DNA of 64,000 bases from Paramicrobacterium chengjingii (GTDB lineage: Bacteria; Actinomycetota; Actinomycetes; Actinomycetales; Microbacteriaceae). Numbering within the stretch: the first letter of the stretch is position 1; the number at the start of each line of letters is the position of its first letter. The DNA lies in the NCBI RefSeq assembly GCF_011751765.2, contig NZ_CP061169.1, positions 3,224,001 through 3,288,000 of the forward strand. The letters run 5' to 3'. Below, piece after piece: positions 7,512 to 16,736 of this stretch. The translations under genes were made by a program, and so were the position numbers. Below the pieces are notes generated by a model. It had not been told where the DNA came from. It did not search any database and was given only the letters and a program-made list of their open reading frames with translations.

Positions 7512-8819
7512 CTATCGGTGTTGCCGCACCGACTCCTCACTGTGCACTTCATCGTCGGCTTCCGTCGAGGGCAGGAAGTACGTGCCGACAGCACAGATGA
7601 GACACATTGCCGCACAGAAGACGCAGACGAGCCACGGCGATCCAGAGCCCACCGACGTCAGCCACGCGGCGACGAACGGAATGGTTCCGCCGACGAGTGC
7701 TCCCGTGATCTCGCGGCTGAACGTCACAGCCGTGTAGCGAACTCGCACGTGGAACAGCGTCGACATCATCGACGCCTGCGACGCGAGCGTGAGGTCGCAG
7801 CAGAGTGTGAATATCATCACGAGCGCTGCCCACACGACAAGCGGCGTTCCCGTGTCGAGCATGAAGAAGAACGGGAAGAACAGGATTGCACCAGCGACCG
7901 AACCGATCATCATGATGCGGCGAGCGCCGAACTTGTCAGAGAGCCACCCAGCAGTCGGCACCGTCACGAGCTTCAGAAGGTTCGCAATGATGATGCCGAC
8001 GAGTCCGATCCACGCCGGAGCCCCCACCGTCGACGCCAGGTATGTCAGCGCGTAGACCGACGGCAGGTAGCTCAGAATGTTCGGCGCGATGCTCATGAGC
8101 ATCGCCAATGGCACGCGACGTCCGCTGAGCTTGAACATCGTGCGGAACGGCATCCGCACCACCCCACGCAGGTTCATCTCCCGCGTGAACTCGGGGCTGT
8201 CTTCCACCTTGAGTCGAATGATGAACGCGGCGATCGAGAGCACAATGCTCAGCAGGAACGGCACACGCCATCCCCACGCCAGAAATGCCTCGTCCGATAA
8301 GACTGCCTCGAAGAGGAAGAAGATTCCCGTCGCTACGAGTGAGCCCATTGCGTTGCCAACGCTCGGAATCGACGCGTTAAGACCTCGAGTGGTCTTGCCA
8401 GAATGCTCAGCCGACAGCAACATCGCTCCCGCGTACTCGCCGCCCGCGCCCAGCCCCTGCAGAATGCGAAGAAACACGAGGAGCGCCGGCGCGAGAACGC
8501 CGACCTGCGCATACGTCGGCAGAACACCGATGAGAACTGAGGATGCCGCCATCAGCAGTAGCGTCACGAAGAGCATCTGCCGTCTGCCGAAGCGGTCTCC
8601 GAGCACACCGATCAGAACACCGCCCACGGGCCGAGCAAAGAACCCGATTGCGAACGTGGCGAGTGAGGAGAGCGTCGCCACGACGGGATCTGCAGTGGGG
8701 AAGAACACTGCGGGAAGCACGAGGGCTGCCGCAGTTCCGTACAGAGAAAAGTCGTACCACTCCAAGGCCGTGCCGACGGTCGACGCAATCGTCGCCCGTT
8801 TGATCCGTGCTCGCGTCAT
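7512..8819 (-). CDS. MFS transporter, metabolite:H+ symporter (MHS) type
   Basis: 435 residues with about 12 membrane helices. The opening IASTVGTALEWYDFSLYG is the hallmark of the MHS subfamily (shikimate, proline/betaine, dicarboxylate and alpha-ketoglutarate symporters). The loop GVLGDRFGRRQML between helices 2 and 3 and GWLSDKFGARRIM in the second half are the conserved MFS loop motifs. It imports an organic acid or zwitterion with protons. Divergent from the 8921-11343 genes, sharing their operator-rich spacer, so it probably feeds their unknown pathway. AAGGG lies 8 bases before the ATG. Substrate unknown. Confidence 0.88.
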   Translation of the reverse strand: MTRARIKRATIASTVGTALEWYDFSLYGTAAALVLPAVFFPTADPVVATLSSLATFAIGFFARPVGGVLIGVLGDRFGRRQMLFVTLLLMAASSVLIGVLPTYAQVGVLAPALLVFLRILQGLGAGGEYAGAMLLSAEHSGKTTRGLNASIPSVGNAMGSLVATGIFFLFEAVLSDEAFLAWGWRVPFLLSIVLSIAAFIIRLKVEDSPEFTREMNLRGVVRMPFRTMFKLSGRRVPLAMLMSIAPNILSYLPSVYALTYLASTVGAPAWIGLVGIIIANLLKLVTVPTAGWLSDKFGARRIMMIGSVAGAILFFPFFFMLDTGTPLVVWAALVMIFTLCCDLTLASQASMMSTLFHVRVRYTAVTFSREITGALVGGTIPFVAAWLTSVGSGSPWLVCVFCAAMCLICAVGTYFLPSTEADDEVHSEESVRQHR

Positions 8820-8867
8820 CGCAGAACCCTTTCATTCGTGAACAAGACATCACACTAGAAGCAACAC

Positions 8868-8921
8868 AACGTTAAACGCAACCTTTTGTACTTTTCTAAC
8901 GTGATTGCTAACGTTAACGCA
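8868..8921. promoter_or_regulatory. Operator repeats and leaderless-type promoter for the 8921 gene
   Basis: The spacer holds AACGTTAAACGCA (8868-8880), CTAACGT (8896-8902) and CTAACGTTAACGCA (8908-8921), the last containing the palindrome TAACGTTA (8909-8916). TTGTAC (8886-8891), 17 bases and TAACGT (8909-8914) form a promoter whose -10 ends 6 bases before the ATG at 8921, with no ribosome site in between: a leaderless layout. The palindrome covers the -10, so a LacI-type protein (10312-11343) binding it would block the promoter. The 8868 copy could do the same for the permease. Confidence 0.5.
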
Positions 8922-9880
8922 TGACTGACACATCGACCACCGCGTCAGAGCTGCGAACAGCTCTCTTGCGATCGGATCCCAATCTCTCGAAGTTCAATCC
9001 GCTCTCGCGCATTCTCGCGCACGACGACTTCAACACCGGCCTGCACGGCTGGGTCGAGCTCGGCGGCAATTACGACGGGCAGGGCAATCTTGAGTCGCTC
9101 GACCGTCATTTCCGCGACTTCCGCTCGCCACAGCTCTCCACCTGCGACTTCTTCGACGTCGGAACGCACGGCGCCATGTCGGGCACCTACGCGCTTAAAC
9201 TCGCGACGCGCCCTTACCCCGGCCACACGGCCACGGCCATCCGGCGTCTCACCATGAGCGGCCGCGGCCTGCTGCAGATCGAGGCGTACATCGCGTACAA
9301 GGCGGAGGCGACACTCGACGAAGACGACGCCGACAACGCGTTCGGCGACATGGAGTGGGACGGCAACAAGCATCCCTCCGAGGCTCAGTTCGGCGCGTTC
9401 ACCGTCGCAACCGACCTGTGCGGCGATGGTGGTCTGCGCTACCACACGGTGGCGCGCTACCAGAATGCCGACGAAGAGGGCAACATGCTCCGCCAGTGGA
9501 AGTACCCGGTCGTGCCCGAGCCGACGCCGCGCGAGCACTTCGAGGGCAAGGTCGACTACCCCTACGCCACCGATTTCACGGCACCGAACCCTGAAGACTG
9601 GCGCGTGTATGGCGAGCCGCAGGAACTCTGCATGAACGAGGTGCCGACCAAGGTCAACTGGCACTACCTGCGCTGGGTCATCGACACCGATAAGCGAAAA
9701 AACGTCGAGCTGCAGCTCAACGACCGAGTCATGGACTGGAGCCACGTTCCCGTTCCACCGTACGAGGAGCGCTACGGCTCACTCGAGAACCTGCTCAACT
9801 TCTACTTCTCGGTGCGCACCCTCTCGGGAAAGCGCAACTTCCTCTACCTCGATTCAGTCGTCATCTCAGCGGATTGGTGA
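8921..9880 (+). CDS. Conserved-looking protein of unknown function, 319 aa
   Basis: No signal peptide or membrane helix, acidic, rich in aromatic residues and in alternating beta-type stretches. Striking segments are HDDFNTGLHGWVELGGNYDG near residue 35, a core ALKLATRPYPGHTATAIRRL near 95, and a C-terminal NFYFSVRTLSGKRNFLYLDS. The 'DDFN.G..GW' opening is common in beta-sandwich (concanavalin/carbohydrate-binding) proteins and suggests such a fold, but I do not recognise a catalytic motif. It forms a unit with the small gene at 9886 (5-base gap) and with the LacI gene, and faces the MHS permease. I cannot give a function. Confidence 0.75.
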   Translation: MTDTSTTASELRTALLRSDPNLSKFNPLSRILAHDDFNTGLHGWVELGGNYDGQGNLESLDRHFRDFRSPQLSTCDFFDVGTHGAMSGTYALKLATRPYPGHTATAIRRLTMSGRGLLQIEAYIAYKAEATLDEDDADNAFGDMEWDGNKHPSEAQFGAFTVATDLCGDGGLRYHTVARYQNADEEGNMLRQWKYPVVPEPTPREHFEGKVDYPYATDFTAPNPEDWRVYGEPQELCMNEVPTKVNWHYLRWVIDTDKRKNVELQLNDRVMDWSHVPVPPYEERYGSLENLLNFYFSVRTLSGKRNFLYLDSVVISADW

Positions 9881-9885
9881 TCACC

Positions 9886-10209
9886 ATGCGACAGTCACAG
9901 ACAGCGGTCCTCGAGCGCGGCATCACACTCGACGACGTCATTCACACCGAACCGTTCGAAACGGCATGGGCAAGTGAAGCGCGATGGTTCGTGCACTTCC
10001 TCGACCCCGAGGCCGCCGGCACCGTGGCCGTGCAAGCGCAGGTCTCACCCAACGGCATCCAATGGGTGGATCATGAATCGGATGCCGTCACGATCGACGC
10101 TCCGCACCTTGGCACCGGCACGATCCGCGACTTTGGCGGCTGGCTGCGGTTCACGATCACCGGCGACACGTCGCCCCTGATCAAGGTCGTGCTCGCCCTC
10201 AAAGAATAG
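9886..10209 (+). CDS. Small protein of unknown function, 107 aa
   Basis: Starts at the ATG 5 bases after the stop of the 319-residue gene; a GTG at 9877 that would overlap that stop is an alternative. The sequence has an Ig/jelly-roll feel: FVHFLDPEAAGTVAVQAQVS then a GGWLRFTITGDTSPLIKVVLAL ending, with alternating hydrophobic strands and no signal peptide. Its tight coupling to the upstream gene suggests that the two proteins act together, perhaps as two beta-domains of one complex. Not recognised. Confidence 0.7.
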   Translation: MRQSQTAVLERGITLDDVIHTEPFETAWASEARWFVHFLDPEAAGTVAVQAQVSPNGIQWVDHESDAVTIDAPHLGTGTIRDFGGWLRFTITGDTSPLIKVVLALKE

Positions 10210-10219
10210 GAACGCCGAT

Positions 10220-10258
10220 GTGGGCATGGTCGGGTCAATCGGATGCGGTCATGCCCAC
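10220..10258 (+). terminator. Hairpin after the 8921-10209 pair
   Basis: GTGGGCATG (10220-10228) pairs perfectly with 10250-10258; flanking bases extend the stem with a G-T pair. The loop is long (21 bases) and there is no T-run, so it may slow rather than end transcription into the LacI gene. Confidence 0.4.
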
Positions 10259-10311
10259 GTCGCATCGATACAGTACTAAGTAGCTCGCGCACGAACCGAA
10301 GGGGAGATCGC

Positions 10312-11343
10312 ATGGTGAAGCGCCGCCCGACACTCGCGGAACTTGCCGACAACCTCGGCATCTCCGCCAACACGGCGTCGCGCGCACTGACTGGTCGCGA
10401 CGGCGTGAGTCAGCGCACTCGCGAGCTCGTGCGAACCGAGGCCAAGCGCATTGGGTATCTCTCGCGCCGAATCGACGACGACCCGAACGACCGCTCCAAG
10501 AGCATCGCCCTCACAATCCCCTCCCCCATGCACGCGTTCAGCGCCGAGCTGTTCGCCGCGATTGAAGCTGGCGCCCGCGCCGCCGACCGCTCGCTCGACG
10601 TGTACGTGACCGAAGAGAACAGCGCCCGCGAACGCGACATCGTCGACCACATCATGCGCTCCGACGTCGCCGGTGTCATCGCGATCCCCGTGCAGCACGA
10701 CGACAACCCGTGGCCGACACTGGTCGACGCCGACGTGCCGGTCGTGATGGTGAGCCGCGAGGTCGATGCCCTCGACTGCGACTTCGTGGGAGTCGACAGC
10801 GAAGCTGGTCAATACGCAGCAACGCGACACCTCATCAGCCAGGGCTGCCGGTCACTGGTAATTCTCGACGAAGACCTCGAGATCAGCACAGTCGAACAAC
10901 GCCGCCACGGCTTCGACCGAGCACTTTCAGAAACACCGGATGCTGTCGCGCATGCCGTCTCTGTCCCATCACGCCGCTTCGAAGCCGGCCGCGGATCCTG
11001 GCGCGCCGAAGAGGCATACCGCGCCTGCGTCGAACTCATCGCCTCGGGCCATTCCTTCGACGCGATCGCACTCGGTGACGACGACTTCGCGCTCGGCGCC
11101 CTGCGCGCCCTCGACGAAGCCGGCATCCGCACACCGGAAGACGTGTGCGTCACCGGCTACGGCGACCACCCCTACGCCGCCTGGGCCTCCCCGGCCCTCA
11201 CCTCGGTGAAGCTCCCCTCGCGCATCATCGGCGAACTCGCCGTCTCCCGCCTCCTGCAACGCCTCGCCGGCGACACCGGACCCACGATGCGCCGCCAAAT
11301 CGCCCCAGAACTCGTCACCCGAGCCTCAAGCATCCGCCTCTAA
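10312..11343 (+). CDS. LacI-family transcriptional regulator
   Basis: 343 residues from the ATG at 10312, preceded by AAGGGGAG at 6 bases; a longer upstream frame lacks a site. The N-terminus is a LacI helix-turn-helix (TLAELADNLGISANTASRALTG, hinge helix region RTEAKRIGYLSRR at 36-56), followed by a periplasmic-binding-like effector domain with SIALTIPSP, GVIAIPVQHDD and VCVTGYGDHPYAAWASP. The last motif is the usual xTGYDDxxxAxxxxP effector-site region. It probably represses the flanking unknown genes and the MHS permease through the AACGTTAA repeats upstream. Confidence 0.9.
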   Translation: MVKRRPTLAELADNLGISANTASRALTGRDGVSQRTRELVRTEAKRIGYLSRRIDDDPNDRSKSIALTIPSPMHAFSAELFAAIEAGARAADRSLDVYVTEENSARERDIVDHIMRSDVAGVIAIPVQHDDNPWPTLVDADVPVVMVSREVDALDCDFVGVDSEAGQYAATRHLISQGCRSLVILDEDLEISTVEQRRHGFDRALSETPDAVAHAVSVPSRRFEAGRGSWRAEEAYRACVELIASGHSFDAIALGDDDFALGALRALDEAGIRTPEDVCVTGYGDHPYAAWASPALTSVKLPSRIIGELAVSRLLQRLAGDTGPTMRRQIAPELVTRASSIRL

Positions 11344-11391
11344 CACCGAGCACGACACATGCCGGTGAGTTGAACCTCGCACATTTGCCGA

Positions 11392-12318
11392 TCAGTCGAG
11401 CTGGAGCCCAAGCTCCGCTGCTGTCGGAGGGTTCGCCCCCGCACGCGAACACGTGATTGCCGCGGCGAGCGCCGCCTCGTCGAGCATCCTCCTGAGGTCA
11501 TCGGCGGTCAGCGAGCTGAGCACCATGCGCGCTCGTTCTCCAACTGCACCGTGTTGAATTGCCCCGACGATCAGCGCGGCCATCGCGGAATCGCCCGCTC
11601 CGATCGTGTCGACAAGCTGGGTTGACGAAGCCGAAACAGCTACCTCAACACCGCCCGAAGTGATACCCCAAAGGCCGTCTGCGCCACGCGTGACGACAAC
11701 GAGGTTCGCTCCAAGCATCAGCCAGCGTCTAGCGACCTCAGCGATCGGCACACCGGGATACAGCCACTCCATGTCTTCGTCACTTGCCTTGACCATGTCG
11801 CTCGCGGCGACAAACGACTCCGCCTGACGGCACGCAATCTGCGCATCTGGAGTAATCGACGGCCGGCAGTTGGGATCATACGTCGCGAGGGATTTTCCCC
11901 GCCGCGTCGTGAACGCCTCAAGCACTGTGGCCGCTCCGGCTCCGTAGTGCGCCGCGATAGAGCCCGTGTGTACAGCATCCGCGGAATCGAGTGCTCTCTG
12001 CATCTCTGGAGTGAGCTCGAAGGAGCCGTCAATATCGAATTCGTACGATGCGATTCCGTTCGAATCGACCTGTGCACGGGCAACACTTGTTTCAGGCACA
12101 CCATGAAGAATGCCATTCACACCGTCGCCCCGGAGGCGTTCCACGAGCATGTGGCCTCGAGCGTCGGTGCCTATCGAGGTCAGCAAAGACGTGCTCACAG
12201 CAAGCCGAGACACCCCCACAGCAATATTGAACGGGCCACCGCCTGGCGTCTCGCTGACGGTTCCGTCTGCACGACAGGTTACGTCGACCAGCGACTCGCC
12301 GATGATGACCGCGCTCAT
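11392..12318 (-). CDS. PfkB-family carbohydrate kinase, probable fructokinase
   Basis: 308 residues from the ATG at 12318, which overlaps the mannitol dehydrogenase stop by 4 bases; the longer frame runs into that gene. It has GESLVDV and GGGPFNIAVGVSRLA (N-terminal PfkB signature) and DTIGAGDSAMAAL (C-terminal signature with catalytic Asp). The short N-terminal 'GE.L.D' form and the lack of ribokinase features fit fructokinases. Following an enzyme that makes fructose from mannitol, it would give fructose 6-phosphate (or 1-phosphate). Last gene of the SorC-controlled operon. Confidence 0.85.
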   Translation of the reverse strand: MSAVIIGESLVDVTCRADGTVSETPGGGPFNIAVGVSRLAVSTSLLTSIGTDARGHMLVERLRGDGVNGILHGVPETSVARAQVDSNGIASYEFDIDGSFELTPEMQRALDSADAVHTGSIAAHYGAGAATVLEAFTTRRGKSLATYDPNCRPSITPDAQIACRQAESFVAASDMVKASDEDMEWLYPGVPIAEVARRWLMLGANLVVVTRGADGLWGITSGGVEVAVSASSTQLVDTIGAGDSAMAALIVGAIQHGAVGERARMVLSSLTADDLRRMLDEAALAAAITCSRAGANPPTAAELGLQLD

Positions 12319-13802
12319 CGGACGGACACCGGCCCGAGCACGACGCGGACGGCGTTGGTGACCGTGTTGCTCTCGAGAACAGTTCGGCATTGCTCGTACT
12401 GCGCAACAAATGTGGCGTCATTGCCGAGGTCGCCAAAGACGGCCGGATCCCCCAGAAAACCATGAACCCCAGTGGATCCTGCCACGGCACGCTTCCGCAG
12501 AGCATCCGCCCGGTTGTCGTGCTGAATGAGCTCGTCACCGTTGTCGTCAATTCCGCGCACGTATTTTTCCCACGTCGCGACCGTCAGCGCACCCACGGTC
12601 GGCGGAAGTCCACCGGTAAGGCAATCGGCGACGATCGGGAGCACGAACACCGGAATACGGTTTGAGGCATCGGTCGCAAGTCGCTCGAGAGTGTCTCTGA
12701 CGTGAGGGTTGGCGTAACGCGACAGCAGCGACTCCGCATAGTCGACGAAGTTGACACCGGGAATCGGCGTCAAAGTGGGGATCGCCTCGTTCAGCCAGAA
12801 GTGGCGGAGCACGTGACGAAGTGCCTCATCGGCGGCCGCCTCGTGCACGAGCCGATAGCCCGCGACGGAGCCAAGATAGGCGAGTATCTGGTGGCTCGCG
12901 TTGAGCATGCGCAGCTTCATGAGCTCAAACGGCACGACATCACGCACGACCTCAACCCTGGCATCTTCGTATGGCGGGCGGGCGTTGCAAAAATCATCTT
13001 CCAGCACCCACTGAAAGTAGTCTTCGCTGGCAACGGGCCAGGCATCGTCAAGCCCGTACTCACTCCGCAAAACCTCGTGAACCTCGGTTGACGTGGCGGG
13101 AGTGATGCGGTCGACCATCGAGTTGGGAAAGCTGACGTTGTCGGCTATCCACTCAGCGAGATCTGGAGACCTCAGCGACGCATACCCAAGAGCTGCGCTG
13201 CGAGCGACATCCCCGTTTGCTCGAATGTTGTCGCACGACATCACAGTGAAGGGCCGGATGCCGCGGTCGCGACGAAGCCTGAGCGCCTCAACGATATAGC
13301 CGAACGCCCCGCTGGGTACCTCGGGAGATGCGAGATCTGCGACGACTGCCGCTGCTTCCGGGTCGAACCTTCCCGTCGCGTGGCTCTGCAGATAGCCGCC
13401 CTCGGTGACCGTCAGGGAGACGACTCGTGTCGCGGGATCTGTAAGTCGCCGAAGCACCAGTTCCCTCTCCTCGGGGGCGAAGAGGTACTCCACGATCGAG
13501 CCGATCACTCGCACGTCGGTGCGACCGTCTGCAGCTCGAGTCACGTGGGTGTACAACGTGTCTTGGGTGCGAAGGGCATCGCGCATGCGAACATCTCCGT
13601 CGAGCAATCCGACACCGCAGATTCCCCATTCGCTCTGGCCGGATGCCAGAAGATCATCCATAACGACGGCCTGGTGCGCCCGGTGGAATCCGCCGACGCC
13701 GAGATGGACGACGCCTACCGAAACCGTCGCGCGATCGTACTGTGGAACGGCGATCCGCGGGTCAAGCGCGTCGAGGGTAGCTGAACTGAGCGTGGTGGTC
13801 AC
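12315..13802 (-). CDS. Mannitol 2-dehydrogenase family polyol dehydrogenase
   Basis: 495 residues, the standard length of the NAD-dependent long-chain MtlD/MtlK/UxuB family. The nucleotide-binding strand reads VVHLGVGGFHRAHQAVVMDDLL, where the G-x-G-x-F-x-R-A-H-x-A pattern is diagnostic. The active-site region FELMKLRMLNASHQILAYLG contains the catalytic lysine and the N-x-x-H pair of this family. Members oxidise mannitol to fructose, or arabinitol, sorbitol or fructuronate/tagaturonate relatives. Adjacent kinase and importer favour a polyol. 84 bases separate it from the permease gene, with no obvious hairpin. Confidence 0.88.
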   Translation of the reverse strand: MTTTLSSATLDALDPRIAVPQYDRATVSVGVVHLGVGGFHRAHQAVVMDDLLASGQSEWGICGVGLLDGDVRMRDALRTQDTLYTHVTRAADGRTDVRVIGSIVEYLFAPEERELVLRRLTDPATRVVSLTVTEGGYLQSHATGRFDPEAAAVVADLASPEVPSGAFGYIVEALRLRRDRGIRPFTVMSCDNIRANGDVARSAALGYASLRSPDLAEWIADNVSFPNSMVDRITPATSTEVHEVLRSEYGLDDAWPVASEDYFQWVLEDDFCNARPPYEDARVEVVRDVVPFELMKLRMLNASHQILAYLGSVAGYRLVHEAAADEALRHVLRHFWLNEAIPTLTPIPGVNFVDYAESLLSRYANPHVRDTLERLATDASNRIPVFVLPIVADCLTGGLPPTVGALTVATWEKYVRGIDDNGDELIQHDNRADALRKRAVAGSTGVHGFLGDPAVFGDLGNDATFVAQYEQCRTVLESNTVTNAVRVVLGPVSVR

Positions 13803-13886
13803 CGATCGTCCTTCCGGCTGTCGAATGCGTCCGATTACGCCGGCTCAGAAGTGGTGACGCGGGCCGGCGGTTTGCTTTCGCGGCGC

Positions 13887-15578
13887 TCAAATCAAGATCT
13901 CCTCGTTCTTTCCGAATGCCGTCATGAGAATGATCACGGGAATGAGGCTCACGATGATGAGGATCGTTCCCATCGCTGACGCGTTTTCGAAGTGCCCGTA
14001 TGAGACATTGCTGAAGACCTGAACCGTCATTGTCGCAGTCTGGCTGCCATACAAAATGGCGGTTGCGTTGAACTCTCGAATCACCGTCGCCCACGTGAGA
14101 AGCGCACCCGATGCAACAGCGGGCATGATCATGGGAATAGTCACGCGCCAGAACGTCTTCGCGGGAGCAACCCCCAGGTTGACGGATGCTTCCTCCGCCG
14201 ATGTCCCGAGCTGCGAAAGCAGCGACGACACGGCACGGATCGAATACGGAAGACGGCGCATGAAGTAGGCCAGAACGAGGATCGTTCCGGTGCCGGCAAG
14301 GAAGAACGGCGCACTGCCGAAGCCCATACTGAAGGCGATTCCGAAGACAACGCCGGCAACGGCATAGGGCACCATCGACAGCAGGTCAATCGCCGCACCG
14401 AAGCGCGTGCGACGGCGAGCGATCACGTAGCCGACCAGGCAGCCCGCGACCGTGCACATCACTGTGGCAATCGTGGTGAACATCAGAGTGTTCCCGAGCG
14501 ACGACAGCAATGCCGGGTCTGTTGTGTACCCGTCAAACGTGAATTCCGTGGTGAATCGCTGAAACTCAGTTTTGAGAAACGAGGTGACGATCACAGTCAG
14601 AAGCGGAAGAATCGCGATGAGGATGACCGCATAAACGACGGCCGTTGCCAGGGCTCGCTTACCTCCGGTGAGGCGAATCGGGGCCAGCGGGGTCACAGCA
14701 GCAACGCCATAACTGTGCCGCTTGCCGTATGAGCGCTGAATGAGAAGCGCACCGATGCAGACGACGAGCAGAACGACGGAGAGCGAGGCCGCCTGCGAGA
14801 AGTTCGCGCCCTGCGCCTCATTGATGTATGAGTTGTACACGAGCGTCGGAAAGACGCGAACGTTCTTGCCGATGATGGCAGGGGTGCCGAAGTCGGCGAA
14901 TGCCGTCACGAACACCAGCAGCATGCCCGTTGAGATTCCAGAGCGCAGCAGCGGGAGGATTGCTCGAAAGAAGGTGCTCGTGCGGGTGCGACCGAGGTTG
15001 ATCGAGCCGTCTTCGACGCTCTGATCGACGTTCGATAGCGCGGAGCTTGTCATCAGAAAGACAAACGGCAGTCCCTGAAGAGTCAAGACGACGATCAGCC
15101 CCGGGATGCCCACAATAGACGGAAGATCGATGCCGACGCCTTCCAACCCCTTGCGTAGCAGCCCGTTGGCGCCAAAGAGCAGAATCCACGAATAGGCGCC
15201 GATAAACGGCGGCGAAACGAGCGTCAGAACGACGGATGCGCGAACGAAGAGCTTGCCCGGCACGTTGAAACGTGAGACGAGGTAGGCGACGGTGACGCCG
15301 ACAACGCCGGCCAGAATCGTGACAACGACACCGATGAATAGGCTGTTGATCAGTGACTCGTAGTAGTACGCCTTACTGAACAGCTCTGCGTACACGCCAA
15401 GGACATCGGCGTCTGTACCTGTCAAACTCTCGACAAACATCCGCACGAGCGGATAGATGAGAAGAATCAGAAACAACGCAATGGCAAGCAGCGGCATAAG
15501 CGTCCAGAAGTTGAACCCCTGGCGATACTTGGCGAATGCGCTGGTGCGCACCGGCCCCGCGATCATCACCTCGGTCAT
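13887..15578 (-). CDS. ABC transporter permease, two-domain AfuB/FbpB type
   Basis: 563 residues with two copies of the BPD_transp_1 domain, so one chain forms the whole channel, as in FbpB, AfuB and SfuB. About 12 membrane helices; EAA loops are visible as EDGSINLGRTRTSTFFRAILPLLRSG in part one and EASVNLGVAPAKTFWRVTIP in part two. Although annotated as ferric permeases in many genomes, Actinobacillus AfuABC takes up hexose phosphates. The phosphatase, polyol dehydrogenase and kinase here point the same way. One-base overlap with the ATPase stop. Confidence 0.85.
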   Translation of the reverse strand: MTEVMIAGPVRTSAFAKYRQGFNFWTLMPLLAIALFLILLIYPLVRMFVESLTGTDADVLGVYAELFSKAYYYESLINSLFIGVVVTILAGVVGVTVAYLVSRFNVPGKLFVRASVVLTLVSPPFIGAYSWILLFGANGLLRKGLEGVGIDLPSIVGIPGLIVVLTLQGLPFVFLMTSSALSNVDQSVEDGSINLGRTRTSTFFRAILPLLRSGISTGMLLVFVTAFADFGTPAIIGKNVRVFPTLVYNSYINEAQGANFSQAASLSVVLLVVCIGALLIQRSYGKRHSYGVAAVTPLAPIRLTGGKRALATAVVYAVILIAILPLLTVIVTSFLKTEFQRFTTEFTFDGYTTDPALLSSLGNTLMFTTIATVMCTVAGCLVGYVIARRRTRFGAAIDLLSMVPYAVAGVVFGIAFSMGFGSAPFFLAGTGTILVLAYFMRRLPYSIRAVSSLLSQLGTSAEEASVNLGVAPAKTFWRVTIPMIMPAVASGALLTWATVIREFNATAILYGSQTATMTVQVFSNVSYGHFENASAMGTILIIVSLIPVIILMTAFGKNEEILI

Positions 15579-16684
15579 CAGGCAAGCACCTCATCCGCGT
15601 CCGTTGCCGTCGATTCGCCGTCATGAAAGACGGCAGCATCGGCTGCGAGTGCAACTCTGACCGACGACCCCACCACAACGGAACGGGGGCAGAACGCTGC
15701 GGGAACCCGAAGCAGAAGAGATTGTTCGAGGCCGATGTCGACGCGCAGCTGAACGTGAGGCCCAAGGTACGAACGTGAGACGATCGTGCCGTCAAAATCT
15801 GCGCGCTCATCATCCCGCGCGAGGTTCAGCTCCTCGGGCCGCAGGCCGACGTTGCAGGCACCGGATGCTGCGTCAGCGGCACGAACCGGAATGACTGTGC
15901 CGTTCGAGAGAACCGCCGTCCGCCCATCGTCTCGAAGCTGAGCGGGAAGGAAGGTGCCTTCCCCGACGAACTGCGCGACGAAGAGGTGCTGCGGCGTCGC
16001 GTAGATCTCTTCGGGCGCGCCCACCTGCAGCACCTCCCCCTTACTCATTACGGCGATGCGATCAGAGATGTCCAGCGCCTCTTCCTGATCGTGAGTCACA
16101 TAGATTGTGGTGATTCCGAGCTCTTGCTGCAGAGCTCGCACGTCGTTGCGAAGGCGCACACGCAGCTTCGCGTCGAGGTTTGCGAGCGGCTCGTCCATCA
16201 AGAGCACACGTGGCCGAACGACGATCGCGCGGGCGATCACGACGCGCTGCTGCTGTCCGCCGGATAGATTCTGAGGCTTCCGGTCCGCGTAGCGCGTGAG
16301 ATCGACCATCTCGAGTGCTTCCTTCACCCGAGAGTCAATCTCTGTCTTGCTGAGCTTTCGAGCGCGCAATCCGTAGGCGATGTTCTCCCGCACGTTGAGG
16401 TGCGGAAAGATCGCGTAGTTCTGAAACACCATTCCCGTGTCACGACGGTGAGCCGGAAGGTCGTCGATCGTTGTCGAGCCGATCCGAATGGTGCCGGACG
16501 TTTGGCGGTTGAACCCGGCGATCGTCCGCAGCAGAGTGGTCTTGCCGCATCCGCTCGGACCGAGAAGTGTGAAGAACTCACCTGACGCGATCGTAAAGCT
16601 CGCGTTCTTCACGGCAGCATTGCCGCCGTATTCGATGCGAACGTTGTCAAGAGAGACCGAGGAGTCTTGGACTGTTCTCTGCAT
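15578..16684 (-). CDS. ABC transporter ATPase, AfuC/FbpC-PotA type with TOBE domain
   Basis: 368 residues. Walker A GPSGCGKTT near residue 40, Q-loop FQNYAIFPHL, signature LSGGQQQR, Walker B LLMDEPLANLD and H-loop THDQEEAL are all present, so the protein should be active. The C-terminal ~110 residues form the TOBE region found in CUT1/ferric/polyamine ATPases, with VGLRPEELNLA. It energises the two-domain permease directly downstream (1-base overlap). Confidence 0.92.
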   Translation of the reverse strand: MQRTVQDSSVSLDNVRIEYGGNAAVKNASFTIASGEFFTLLGPSGCGKTTLLRTIAGFNRQTSGTIRIGSTTIDDLPAHRRDTGMVFQNYAIFPHLNVRENIAYGLRARKLSKTEIDSRVKEALEMVDLTRYADRKPQNLSGGQQQRVVIARAIVVRPRVLLMDEPLANLDAKLRVRLRNDVRALQQELGITTIYVTHDQEEALDISDRIAVMSKGEVLQVGAPEEIYATPQHLFVAQFVGEGTFLPAQLRDDGRTAVLSNGTVIPVRAADAASGACNVGLRPEELNLARDDERADFDGTIVSRSYLGPHVQLRVDIGLEQSLLLRVPAAFCPRSVVVGSSVRVALAADAAVFHDGESTATDADEVLA

Positions 16685-16736
16685 TAAAGAGCACTTTCAG
16701 ATCGGGTGCGAAGGACGAAGGGCGCGGGGGACTACC

